Below are positions 26,508 through 35,475 of a stretch of 64,000 bases of DNA, one piece after another. The notes beneath the pieces are model-generated. The model was not told the DNA's origin. It did not search any database and saw only the letters and a list, made by a program, of their open reading frames with translations. The stretch is from Diplonema japonicum. Its lineage: Eukaryota; Euglenozoa; Diplonemea; Diplonemida; Diplonemidae. The stretch covers positions 317,501 to 381,500 of the forward strand of contig OZ025708.1 in assembly GCA_964019335.1 (NCBI GenBank). The letters are read 5' to 3'. How positions within the stretch are numbered: the first letter of the stretch is position 1; each line of letters begins with the position of its first letter. A program made the position numbers and the translations under genes.

Positions 26508-27443
26508 ATGGCGGTGGAAGACGGCCTCCTTCCTGAGGCATTTGACAAGCAAGGCACAAGGGTTGCCCTACTGGAGCACAGCACGAAAAAACGAGTGGAG
26601 AACTTAGAATACCTCAAAACTATCTTCGAATCGGAGTCCGAGGAAGGGGTGCTGTGGATGAACTGTGTGAGAATAAGACAGCGAGATCTAGACACACATT
26701 TTGACGAAGAAAATAGAATCGTAAAAGGAAAGCTGGCATCGTGGTTCGGTCTAGGGCTGTCTTTGTCGGGAGTCTTAGAAATCCCTGTGGGCGTCCAGTT
26801 TGTTAAAGCAGTAGAAGTACTGCTGCAAGAGTATGAATATCAGTACAGCAGCCACATGGAACGGTTCATTAGTGGGTTTAGGGGCAGCAACAGCAGCAGT
26901 GGTGAGCCTGCGATAACTTCCCCTACCAGCCCTGATATAGTTCCCCCGAACCTTCCACAGCTGTTTGCCAAAACCGGCACCTCCTCGAAGCCTGGGCCGT
27001 CTTACCGATTTCTTTCGATCCCAGCTATTCCCATGAAGCTCAACCATCGTGAAGTAATTCTCTGTCTCTGCACCTCTGTTGTGTTTGTGTACAGAAAGTT
27101 CTTGGACAGTGGTTGCATGGAGGACAAAAGCTGTTTGAAAAAAATCCTGAACATCGACAAGAAGCTGAAACACCATTTCTTCGGCCTGCTCTCGAGGGAG
27201 ATCGAGAAGCTGGCGGAGACAATAGTCCGAAAATCGCAGAAATCGGTGTTTCAATGTATGGAGCGACAAAAAAAAAAAAAGAAAAAAACTACAGTATTCG
27301 ATTCATTCCACGAAGATCCTGGAAAGCCCAACGCAGCAGGTCTCCTCTCGGGCTTCACAGAGGACATCACAGGAGCCTCCAGCGAAGACGACGAATACGA
27401 CAATTCCCCGACTGCTCTTTCAGACACTGAGAAAATACTGTGA
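26508..27443 (+). CDS. Conserved-looking hypothetical protein with helical C-terminal region
   Basis: The unspliced product has 311 residues, or 298 if the putative intron 27256-27294 is removed. I do not recognise the family. Visible features are a charged N-terminus, a mostly helical region with LASWFGLGLSLSGVLEIPV, a Ser/Pro-rich linker (~125-165), a second helical domain around LNHREVILCLCTSVVFVYRK and LLSREIEKLAETIV, and an acidic Ser-rich tail. The low-complexity poly-Lys run is encoded exactly by the A-rich segment that looks like an intron. The stop lies 62 bp before the next ATG, so the two genes are tightly packed. Confidence 0.7.
   Translation: MAVEDGLLPEAFDKQGTRVALLEHSTKKRVENLEYLKTIFESESEEGVLWMNCVRIRQRDLDTHFDEENRIVKGKLASWFGLGLSLSGVLEIPVGVQFVKAVEVLLQEYEYQYSSHMERFISGFRGSNSSSGEPAITSPTSPDIVPPNLPQLFAKTGTSSKPGPSYRFLSIPAIPMKLNHREVILCLCTSVVFVYRKFLDSGCMEDKSCLKKILNIDKKLKHHFFGLLSREIEKLAETIVRKSQKSVFQCMERQKKKKKKTTVFDSFHEDPGKPNAAGLLSGFTEDITGASSEDDEYDNSPTALSDTEKIL
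27256..27294 (+). other. Putative in-frame intron (39 nt)
   Basis: GTATGG at the left, a long A-run and CTACAG at the right copy the pattern of the firmly supported introns at 58592 and 52554. Its length is a multiple of three without a stop, so both spliced and unspliced RNAs stay open. Splicing would remove a poly-Lys stretch that looks foreign to the protein. Confidence 0.55.
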
Positions 27444-27505
27444 TATTTTTCCGCCCCCCCCCACCCTTGACCCACAAAAAAAAAAAAGGAGGGGGGAAAA
27501 AAAAA

Positions 27506-28879
27506 ATGCCCGATGAGGTCTTTTTGGACCATTACGAAAAGGGCCCTTTATTAGGAAAAGGTCACTTCGGTGTGGTGTACTCTTGCACGGATAAGCACGG
27601 GACCACGCTTGCTGTCAAACACATCGAGAAGGCAAAGCTCACGCCGACCCAGTTGAAGGACGCCGTTCGGGAGGTGAAGCTCATGAAAGTTGTCGCTGGG
27701 CACAAACACATAGCAAGGTGCGTGCGCCACTACGAGACTGAGATGGAGCTGGACATCGTGATGGAGCTGGTCGAAGGCGGTGAGCTCTTCGATCAAATCG
27801 TGAAGCAAAAACACTATTCCGAAGCCGATGCCGCCGTCGTGGCGCACAACATCCTCACAGCCCTCGACCACATGCATTCCCGGAACGTCACCCACCGAGA
27901 TTTGAAACCAGAGAACATCCTGCTTTCTGACAAGTCCGACATCACCAACATAAAAATCATCGATTTTGGATTCGCCGCATCCACACCACCACTTCTCGAA
28001 CAGTGCTGTGGAACACCGTTGTACATAGCACCGGAGGTTCTCAACTGTGGTTTGTTCAAAACAGGCGGGCCGTACAGCACGGAGTGCGATGTGTGGTCAG
28101 CTGGGGTCATAATCTACATATTGCTGTGCGGGTTCCCGCCGTTTAGAGGCCGCAGCACGAACGAACAGTTTAAGAATATCGTCAGAGGGGTATACGCGTT
28201 CCCCCCAAACCGAGTATGGGGTGTCATTACCGACAGCGCAAAAGACCTAATCTCAAAGCTGCTGGTCTTGGACCCCGCGGACCGGTTATCAGCTCGAGAA
28301 GCTCTTCAACACCCCTGGTTGGAAGGGCGCAGCACCGCACCCGACGCCAACCTCGAAGAAACCGTAACGAATTTAAAAGAATTCAACGCGGTACAGCAAT
28401 GGAGGAAAGGGATTTTCGGTGTGGAAGCGATCACAAGGCTGCAGTACGCCGCGTCGTGCAAGGAGCTGAGCTTGAAACCGAACTCCGAAATCGTTAAAAT
28501 ATTCACAGAAGCAACAACGACGGTCCACTCGTTAGACCTGTCGAAGAACTACATTGGTGCCAAGGGGCTGATGGCGCTCCTCCCGCTGGTTCGCGACAAC
28601 GACAAGATACAAACTGTTATCCTAGGCAACAATGGTATCAACAACGCAGTCATGGAAAAGTTCTGCCAGGTGCTTCGAAAGCACCCCAGCCTAACCTCTG
28701 TGGATCTATCCGATAATCCCATCTCGCACATGTCTGGGAGGTACCTCCTCAATGCCCTGCAAACCAACACCTCGATCACCACGTGCACCTTGGAGGGGAC
28801 AGCCATCATGGAATCAACACTGAAGAAAATCGCGTTGCAGGTAGACCGCAACGTGCAGCTGCAACAACAAAAATCGTGA
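27506..28879 (+). CDS. CAMK/CDPK-type Ser/Thr kinase with C-terminal leucine-rich repeats
   Basis: The product has 457 residues from the ATG after an A-run. The kinase domain covers ~9-275: G-loop LGKGHFGVV, VAIK-equivalent LAVKHIEK, HRDLKPEN with catalytic D132, DFG with D153, GTPLYIAPEVL and the C-lobe GFPPFRG. A junction segment (LKEFNAVQQWRKGIFG, ~290-310) resembles the autoinhibitory helix of CDPKs/CaMKs. Residues ~335-440 carry ribonuclease-inhibitor-type LRRs (VHSLDLSKNYIGAKGL, LTSVDLSDNPIS). EF hands are missing, so control by protein binding through the LRRs, instead of direct Ca2+ binding, is inferred. All catalytic residues are present. Confidence 0.88.
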   Translation: MPDEVFLDHYEKGPLLGKGHFGVVYSCTDKHGTTLAVKHIEKAKLTPTQLKDAVREVKLMKVVAGHKHIARCVRHYETEMELDIVMELVEGGELFDQIVKQKHYSEADAAVVAHNILTALDHMHSRNVTHRDLKPENILLSDKSDITNIKIIDFGFAASTPPLLEQCCGTPLYIAPEVLNCGLFKTGGPYSTECDVWSAGVIIYILLCGFPPFRGRSTNEQFKNIVRGVYAFPPNRVWGVITDSAKDLISKLLVLDPADRLSAREALQHPWLEGRSTAPDANLEETVTNLKEFNAVQQWRKGIFGVEAITRLQYAASCKELSLKPNSEIVKIFTEATTTVHSLDLSKNYIGAKGLMALLPLVRDNDKIQTVILGNNGINNAVMEKFCQVLRKHPSLTSVDLSDNPISHMSGRYLLNALQTNTSITTCTLEGTAIMESTLKKIALQVDRNVQLQQQKS

Positions 28880-29541
28880 CCTTTTTTTTTGGGGGGGGGA
28901 GAGGGGTGTTGAGCTACACATCTCAATTCAATTGTAGTTCTTGTGCAGGGTGCCATCTCTTTTTTTTTTTTTTTTATATTTGTGCTCATATATAAATTAT
29001 ATGTGGTTTCCCCCGCCTTTTACTCCCGTTGTCCTAACCACTCGGGAGCGGGGGGAACCCTGTCCCAGTTCCCCCCCCCCTTTTTTTTGGTCCGATACAC
29101 GATTATTCCATCTTGGTGGGGGGGGATCCTGAAAAAGGAGGAGAAAAGGGTTTGTTCTTTTTTTTCCCCAAGTTTCATCAACCCTCTGATGGGGGGGGGG
29201 GGGGAGTAAGACTATCGAAAGAAAAAAACTGGGGAACGGGGGGGGGGGGGGGCGGAAAAGTACCACTATCAGAAGAAGAAAAAAAAGAAGAACAGAAAGA
29301 AGTACCGGAGAGGGTATGCTTCCTTACTGCTTTATTCTCCTATTACTAACGCTTTTTTTTGCACAAAAATAAATGCAAAAGGGAAAAAAAAAGAAGAACG
29401 AGTGTTTCGGGGGGGGGGGGGGGGGGGGTGCGCCTTGCTGTTCGATTTCTTCCCCCCCTCCCCCCCCCCCGTCTTTTTTTTGCGTAATATTTTTTTTTTC
29501 AAAAAAAAACCCCCCCTGTTCAGGGGAAAAAAAAAAAAAAA
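28880..29541. other. Homopolymer-rich spacer
   Basis: Alternating runs of G, C, T and A (G-runs near 29192, 29238 and 29410; C-runs near 29070 and 29455) with no ORF of normal composition. Confidence 0.7.
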
Positions 29542-30624
29542 ATGTCAGGTAGCGTTGACAACCGGAAAGAACTGCGAAGCGTGCAAGAAAAATACCCAGA
29601 CATGTTCATCCTGGGCCCCGAGACGACATCGAAGCAGGTGGAGGCTTACCTCGTAACGCAGAAATGGCCTGGAGCGACCGGAGAAGTGACGAAGATAACC
29701 CCTGCAGGGGAAGTGTTCAACATGAACTGCACCGTCCGCGTCGCGTTCACAACGGGAAGCGTTGTCTTGAAACAAAGCCGGCCATTCGTGGAGAGATACC
29801 CCACCGTCCAGGCCCCGATAGAAAGGGTGAACGCGGAGGCATTATTCTACAGCCTTGTAGGCAAGGCCGGCCTGGACACCATGACACCAAAACTCTTAGG
29901 TCACGACACCTCCTCTTACATCATCTGCATGGAAGACCTTGGAAAAGCCAGCGACTACGGAACTCTGTACACCGGGGACAAAATACCCGTTCCCGCAGCG
30001 GAAAGCCTTGGAAAATGGCTGGCTCAGCTACACAAAGCAACCTTCAACGAATGTGATAGAAAACAGCTTGTCAACGACGGTATGCTGCAGCTAACATCCG
30101 ATTACGTCTTCACCCTCCCTATGAAGGATGAGGGTGGCGGTGTTGATCTCGATAAGATCACCCCAGGGCTGTCACATCATGCGGAAGAGCTGCGACGCGA
30201 CGCAACGTTCTCTGCTGAGGTCGAAACCTTGTGTCGGAAGTATCTCAACCCGGAAAGCACCACATCCTTGCTTCATGGGGACTTCTTCCCAGCGTCATGG
30301 ATGACGTGTCCCTCGGGGCCTCGTGTTATCGATTGTGAATTTGCTCACTTCGGTACATCAGAGTTCGACCTTGGTGTGGCCCTTGGGCATCTGATCCTCA
30401 CTGACAACCGGCCTGCCGCTGCTGCGTTCTTGCAAGCCTACACTGTTACCCGTTCTTGCGATGTGCCCCTTGCTATGCAATTCGCCGGTGTGGAGATCAT
30501 GCGGCGCACCATAGGCCTTGCACAGCTTCCCCTTGAAGGCCCCCTTGCCACCCTCGATCACAAAACAACCATGCTTTCATGCGCTAGGCAGCTTGTCTGT
30601 CAGCCCTCATCGTGGACTATGTGA
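29542..30624 (+). CDS. APH-family small-molecule kinase, 5-methylthioribose kinase-like
   Basis: The product has 360 residues. The APH/choline-kinase fold is shown by VVLKQSRPFVERYP (ATP-binding Lys), LLHGDFFPASWM (catalytic loop) and VIDCEFAHFGTSEFDLG (metal site). Ser instead of Asn after the HGD loop, and the FAxFG...FDLG block, resemble 5-methylthioribose kinases, which act in methionine salvage. Choline or aminoglycoside-type substrates remain possible. No targeting signal was seen, so it is probably cytosolic. The gene follows a 15-base A-run directly at the ATG. MTR kinases are mostly bacterial and plant enzymes, so origin by transfer is worth testing. Confidence 0.75.
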   Translation: MSGSVDNRKELRSVQEKYPDMFILGPETTSKQVEAYLVTQKWPGATGEVTKITPAGEVFNMNCTVRVAFTTGSVVLKQSRPFVERYPTVQAPIERVNAEALFYSLVGKAGLDTMTPKLLGHDTSSYIICMEDLGKASDYGTLYTGDKIPVPAAESLGKWLAQLHKATFNECDRKQLVNDGMLQLTSDYVFTLPMKDEGGGVDLDKITPGLSHHAEELRRDATFSAEVETLCRKYLNPESTTSLLHGDFFPASWMTCPSGPRVIDCEFAHFGTSEFDLGVALGHLILTDNRPAAAAFLQAYTVTRSCDVPLAMQFAGVEIMRRTIGLAQLPLEGPLATLDHKTTMLSCARQLVCQPSSWTM

Positions 30625-31108
30625 TTGAGGGTGGGGGGGGGGGGGGGGGGAGTGCGAAAATTTCCGCATGCTTTTTGATATCCACCAGGGAAGCCTTTTT
30701 TCAAGGGGCAAAAGAGAAACGGAAAAGAAGAGACTGGAAGGATCCAATATATATGAGAGATGCACCTTCTCCCCCCCCTTTTTTTTGGCGCAAAAGAAAA
30801 AAAAAGAAGAAGAAGAAGAAGAAGAAGAAAAGAGTTAGTAATTAGCATTTTGTTTTGGTGCACACGATACATATTCCTGAAATAAGCACTGCACTACTCT
30901 TACAAAGAAACCGAGCAGTACTTAAATACAAAAGAAGAAAAGAAGAAGAAGAAGAAAAAAAAACGATCGATGTGGCTCTCTTTCCCCCTCCTCCCTTTTT
31001 TTCTTTCTTTCTTTTCTTTTCTTTTTGAGTATGAACATTGCAACACCACATCGACGAAAAAAAAAAAAAAAAAAAAACAGAGAAAAAAAAAAAAAAAAAA
31101 AAAACACA
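30625..31108. other. Spacer with AAG repeats and pyrimidine/purine tracts
   Basis: It contains a G-run after the stop, an AAG microsatellite (30803-30830) and a second near 30930-30960, then a long pyrimidine tract (30975-31027) ending in GAG, and A-runs up to the next ATG. The pyrimidine tract plus AG would suit a splice or trans-splice acceptor. Confidence 0.55.
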
Positions 31109-32623
31109 ATGCGTGTGCTGCCTGTCCTGCTTGCCGCTGTGGCGGCATGCAGTGCCGATCCGATGATCTGGCCGCTGCCCTCGTCCTTCACGAACGGGAC
31201 GTCCACCATTGCCATCGATGGGTCTGGGTTCCAGTTCAAGGCCACGACACCTTCTGCTGACCTGACGGCAGCCTTCGGGCGCTACACGGCACAGACCTTC
31301 CAGCACAGGCCCGTCGGGACCAGCGGGATCTCGACCGCCACGGTGACTGTTGTGAACCCCACTGCGGAGCTGCAGCTTGGCGTGGACGAGTCGTACACCC
31401 TGTCGGTGACAGCAAGCGCGATCACCATCAACGCCCCCACACAGTTCGGCGCGTACTACGCAATGGAGACGCTCTCTCAGCTGGTGATCTTCGACTTCGA
31501 CACCCAGCAGTACGTGGTCAAGAACGGTCCCTGGGCCATCAACGACAAGCCGAGGTTCATCCACCGTGAAGTGCTGATCGACTCCGCCCGCCACTTCGAG
31601 CCCGTAGAGACCCTCAAGAACATCATCACTAGCTTCACCTACGCAAAGATCAACACGATGCACTGGCATCTTGTGGACCAGCAGTCCTTCCCGTACGACT
31701 CCCCCACCTACCCTAAGCTGTCGAAGATGGGTGCCTACTCCAACTTCGAGAGGTTCAGCCAGAACGACGTGAAGGACGTTGTGGAGTACGCCAGGCAGAG
31801 GGGTGTGCGTGTGCTCGTGGAGGTCGACACTCCCGGGCACGCCGCTTCGTGGTGCAAGGGCCACCCTGAGATCTGCCCCTCGCCCACCTGCACAATGCCC
31901 CTGAACCCCGCAACGAACGCCACCTTTGAGCTCATCGAGGGGCTGTTCAAGGACCTGAAGGATGCCACCATCGACAACCACTTCCACATCGGTGGTGACG
32001 AGGTGAACACGAACTGCTGGACGTCGACCCCAGCTGTGCAGGCATGGCTGACCGAGCAGGGGTACACCGCGGACCAGGCGTACGCCTACTTCAGCGGGAG
32101 GGTGTCCGACATCGTCTTCGGGATGAACAGGTCCGTGACAGGGTGGGAGGAGCTGTGGGACCACTTCGGCACCAAGCTCGACAAAAGGACCATCATCCAG
32201 CAGTGGCTTCCCGGGTCCACCATCGCGAAGCAGGCGACCGCCGCTGGCTACCGTGTCATCTGGTCGACCGACGGTGTGTGGTACCTTGATGGGCTGTCCG
32301 TGACGTGGGAGACCATGTACCAGCAGGAGCCGTGCACCGGCATCGCTGACAACCTCTGTGACACCCTCGTGCTCGGTGGGGGTGGTGAGATGTGGGGTGA
32401 GACCGTTGACACCAGCGACATCCAGAACACGATCTGGCCCAGGATGGCCGCCATTGCTGAGCGTCTGTGGTCCCCCAGGACTGTCACCGACCAGAAGAAG
32501 GCCGCCCCCAGGATTGCCTACTTCAGGTGCCTCCTCAACCGCCGTGGGGTCGGTGCTGCGCCCGTCAACAACAAGGTGGCCAGGCAGGCCCCCCCTGGCC
32601 CCGGCAGCTGCTTCGACCAGTAA
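31109..32623 (+). CDS. Beta-N-acetylhexosaminidase, GH20
   Basis: The product has 504 residues. The ATG at 31109 is chosen because it starts a clear signal peptide (MRVLPVLLAAVAACSA); the open frame upstream is poly-Lys from A-runs. Residues ~25-155 form the GH20b-type N-domain (QFGAYYAMETLSQL) and the barrel follows from ~150 (PRFIHREVLIDSARHF, MHWHLVDQQSFPY). The catalytic pair D297-E298 lies in HIGGDEVN, and the GWEELWD and MWGE blocks are intact. It removes terminal GlcNAc/GalNAc from glycoconjugates in lysosomes or outside the cell. The length is typical. Codon use is strongly C/G-ending, as expected of a highly expressed gene. Confidence 0.93.
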   Translation: MRVLPVLLAAVAACSADPMIWPLPSSFTNGTSTIAIDGSGFQFKATTPSADLTAAFGRYTAQTFQHRPVGTSGISTATVTVVNPTAELQLGVDESYTLSVTASAITINAPTQFGAYYAMETLSQLVIFDFDTQQYVVKNGPWAINDKPRFIHREVLIDSARHFEPVETLKNIITSFTYAKINTMHWHLVDQQSFPYDSPTYPKLSKMGAYSNFERFSQNDVKDVVEYARQRGVRVLVEVDTPGHAASWCKGHPEICPSPTCTMPLNPATNATFELIEGLFKDLKDATIDNHFHIGGDEVNTNCWTSTPAVQAWLTEQGYTADQAYAYFSGRVSDIVFGMNRSVTGWEELWDHFGTKLDKRTIIQQWLPGSTIAKQATAAGYRVIWSTDGVWYLDGLSVTWETMYQQEPCTGIADNLCDTLVLGGGGEMWGETVDTSDIQNTIWPRMAAIAERLWSPRTVTDQKKAAPRIAYFRCLLNRRGVGAAPVNNKVARQAPPGPGSCFDQ

Positions 32624-32984
32624 GGATATAGTTATGTAGTTAACAGTTTTATATAAAAAAAAGAGAGGGAGAAAGAGGATTTTTTTTAAGAAAGATAATG
32701 TTCTCCGCAATTCGTCACATCCCGCCAGCTATCGGCAGTTCCTGGTTTTTTTTTTATCAAAAAGGAAGGGAGGGGAAGCAAAAAAAAGAGAAAAAAAAAT
32801 TAAATTCCGTTCATTCGTTTTTTGCTTTTATTTTTTTTGTGGTGCATCTTCCAATTGAATGTCAATAAGGAAGCAGTCCCTCGAGGCCACCTTTTTGGGG
32901 GGTTTATGATAGGTACGGCACCGAAAGAAAAAAAAGAAAAAAGAAAAAAAGAAGGATGCATAACGTGCGAAGAATGGTAATTTC

Positions 32985-33017
<33 letters not shown>

Positions 33018-33337
33018 CCCTTTTTTTTTTCTTCTCTTCTCTTTTAGCCAAGCGAAAAAGGTGCTTAGCGTTTGGGAGTGTGGACATGTTGCGTGGGAAC
33101 ATTGCTGCCAACGTTTGTGTTTTCTATTTTTTTTTCTTTCTTTTTTCTGCCCCATTTTTTTTTTCTTTTAAAATCCTCCCTCTCTCTCCCTTTACCGTTG
33201 TCACATTTTGTGAAATCGAATAGTGCGTCGTTTTTTTTTTTTTTTTTCTTCCATCCCCCCTTTCCCCTTGTTCATTACCGTTTACATCAATGTAACAACC
33301 CCCCCCTCCAAAAAAGAAAAATCAGAAGGAAAAAAAA
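32624..33337. other. Spacer with long T-runs
   Basis: Several T-runs (about 32985-33017, 33229-33247), A/G-rich stretches and a pyrimidine tract ending near 33309 before an A-rich leader. No coding signal was seen. Confidence 0.6.
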
Positions 33338-34234
33338 ATGTTGAACAAGGCATTGTTGCTGTTGGGAGTGGCGTCTGTGGGAGCTAGCAGAATCGGAGGT
33401 CTTCTTCCCACCCCGAAGGATCAGAAGTATGTGGTGAAGTCCCCGCTCCCTCAGGACACCTTCGCGGCCCCTGCAGCATGGGACTGGAGAAACGCAAGCG
33501 TCAACGGCGGCCCCGCTAGAAACTGGTGCACGAAGTCGATCAACCAGCACATCCCGCAGTACTGTGGGTCGTGCTGGGCCATGGGTTCCACTTCTGCCCT
33601 TGCCGACAGGCTCCGCATTAAGAGAAATGCTGCCTGGCCCGACGTTGAACTGTCCGTCCAGACTGCAGTGTACTGCCTATCCAACGGATGCGGTGGTGGG
33701 TATGCAGCATCTGTCTACCAGTACGCACACAAAACTGGTCTCCCTTCCGACACCTGCCAAAACTACATTGCTGAGGGCACCGGTCAGGAGTGCACCCCGA
33801 TGCATGTTTGCCAGAACTGTGCCCCCGGTGCTGGGTGCTCAGTTGTGACCAACTTCACAAAGTTTTATGTTGACGAATACGCGTCCATGGGTGGCGAGCA
33901 GGCTATGATGGCCGAGATCGCCGCTAGGGGGCCCATTGCTTGCTCTCTTGATGCTGAGCCCATTGAGGAGTGGGGTTTTAAGGTGTGGGGGACTCCCTCT
34001 GCCAAGTCTGTTTTCGTTGACACCACCAACGCCCACCAGCACAACCACGAGATCTCCGTCGTGGGTTACGGTGCCACCGCGCAGGGGCAGAAGTACTGGA
34101 TCGTCCGCAACTCGTGGGGCAACTACTGGGCCGACAACGGGTACTTCCTCCTTGAGCGTGGCACCAACCAGCTCGGGATTGAGGACGCCGGGACCTGCGA
34201 CTGGGCCACCCCCATCGTCCCCCCTGGTTACTAG
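33338..34234 (+). CDS. Cathepsin X/Z-like papain-family cysteine protease
   Basis: The product has 298 residues: signal peptide (MLNKALLLLGVASVGAS), a short propeptide (~18-45) and the mature C1A domain from WDWRNASVNG. The active site is C79 in YCGSCWAMGS, H237 in NHEISVVGYG and N258 in VRNSWGNYW. The block NQHIPQYCGSCW is the mark of cathepsin X, a carboxypeptidase, and the short propeptide also fits that group. It should act in lysosomes or digestive vacuoles, next to the neighbouring hexosaminidase gene in the same orientation. The leader is A-rich. Confidence 0.93.
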   Translation: MLNKALLLLGVASVGASRIGGLLPTPKDQKYVVKSPLPQDTFAAPAAWDWRNASVNGGPARNWCTKSINQHIPQYCGSCWAMGSTSALADRLRIKRNAAWPDVELSVQTAVYCLSNGCGGGYAASVYQYAHKTGLPSDTCQNYIAEGTGQECTPMHVCQNCAPGAGCSVVTNFTKFYVDEYASMGGEQAMMAEIAARGPIACSLDAEPIEEWGFKVWGTPSAKSVFVDTTNAHQHNHEISVVGYGATAQGQKYWIVRNSWGNYWADNGYFLLERGTNQLGIEDAGTCDWATPIVPPGY

Positions 34235-34581
34235 AAAAATGGACAGGTGCCATGCATTTTGAACGTTTTTTTTTTTTTTTTTTTTGTTTTTGTTTTACCC
34301 ACCTCCCCCTCATTTCTTTTCTCTTTTTTTTTTTTTTTTTTACTTTCTCTCTTTTTTTTTCCCCTCCCTCGTATTTCTTTTTTAGAGATGGCGTAGGGGG
34401 GAAAAAAAAGGAGAAAAAATAGAAAAAAATAAAATAAAAAGAGACACACGCGTGATGATTGATTTCTTTTTTACCCCCCCCCCCAGCTCCCTTTTTTTTG
34501 TGTTATTTTTGTGTAACCTCCCCCCCCACAGCTTCCCAAATACAATTCAAAACATCAAAAAAAAAAAAGTGAGGGGGAGAA
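34235..34581. other. Homopolymer spacer
   Basis: T-runs, C-runs and A-rich DNA between the protease and RRM genes; nothing else was recognised. Confidence 0.6.
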
Positions 34582-35319
34582 ATGATGTCTGACCCATTGG
34601 ACCTGTGCCTCGAAGGTGATGGTTTGAAGAGCAGTGATCTGGATGACCCGTTCTCGGTCCTGTACAGAGATATCGCACCGGCGCAGAGGTACGTGAAAAT
34701 AAAAGCGGGCGGCGCAGATCTGTCAGGTGGGCAGCCCACTGCATGCGTGGTGTCGGGACTCCCTTGGTGGATCAACGACGTAGAACTCGAGAAAGCACTA
34801 GCAGAAAAAAGCATCTCGGGGGTGGCCATGATACGGTTTTATGAATCGGCTGTCAACGGCAAGAGCAAAGGCGCGGCGTTTATTAAATTCCACTCCAGCC
34901 ACTCCGTTCAGGAATGTGTGAAAAATTTTGATTCTTACACCGATACCTACGGCTCGTACACTGTGATTGTAAAGCTGCTGAGTCCGGAGGCAGGGCTTGC
35001 CTTCTGCGGGACGGGAGCGTTGCCTCTTCTCGAACAAATTTTAAACCCACCGCAACCTGTGCAAACAGTCCCAGTGCAACCGCAGCAGACTACAAACGCC
35101 TCTCCCATATCACTCACGACGCTTCTTCAGAGCCGTGGGACAGCTGCCGATTTCGACCCCAAGAAGGCGGACCTTATTAGGCAGATGCAAATGCAGCTGA
35201 GCGAGGCAAGCGCGTCGGGAAGCTTCGCCTCCCTCGCTGGGCAGCTCGGTGGTGTGAAGAGAGGCCTGCCAAACCCGCTTCAGAACCTGTTTGACGCAAA
35301 ACAACGGAGGGTGAATTGA
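34582..35319 (+). CDS. CPSF6/7-like RRM protein (cleavage factor Im large subunit type)
   Basis: The product has 245 residues; two tandem ATGs open the frame. One RRM covers ~50-130 with the motif VVSGLPWWINDVELEKAL and the block IRFYESAVNGKSKGAAFIKF. The WW after the first strand and the FYE-x-x-x-NGKSKG segment are characteristic of CPSF6/CPSF7, where the RRM pairs with CFIm25 in mRNA 3'-end processing. The C-terminal ~100 residues are Pro/Gln-rich, then helical and basic (KRGLPNPLQNL), shorter than the RS-like tail of animal proteins. The window also encodes a Pcf11-like factor of the same machinery. Confidence 0.75.
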   Translation: MMSDPLDLCLEGDGLKSSDLDDPFSVLYRDIAPAQRYVKIKAGGADLSGGQPTACVVSGLPWWINDVELEKALAEKSISGVAMIRFYESAVNGKSKGAAFIKFHSSHSVQECVKNFDSYTDTYGSYTVIVKLLSPEAGLAFCGTGALPLLEQILNPPQPVQTVPVQPQQTTNASPISLTTLLQSRGTAADFDPKKADLIRQMQMQLSEASASGSFASLAGQLGGVKRGLPNPLQNLFDAKQRRVN

Positions 35320-35421
35320 AGACTCGGTGAGGAGAAGAAAAAAAAAAAAGAAAAAAAAAAGTGTCCTATATATATATTCAGTGTGTATACCTATTTTTTT
35401 GACACCAATTTTTTTTTTTTT

Positions 35422-35458
<37 letters not shown>

Positions 35459-35475
35459 AAAGGGTGAAAAAAGAA

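Noticed and set aside
30842-32710. 622-codon minus-strand frame opposite the hexosaminidase
   Set aside because: It is a shadow frame of a strongly G/C-ending gene, with no domain and poly-Phe from homopolymers.
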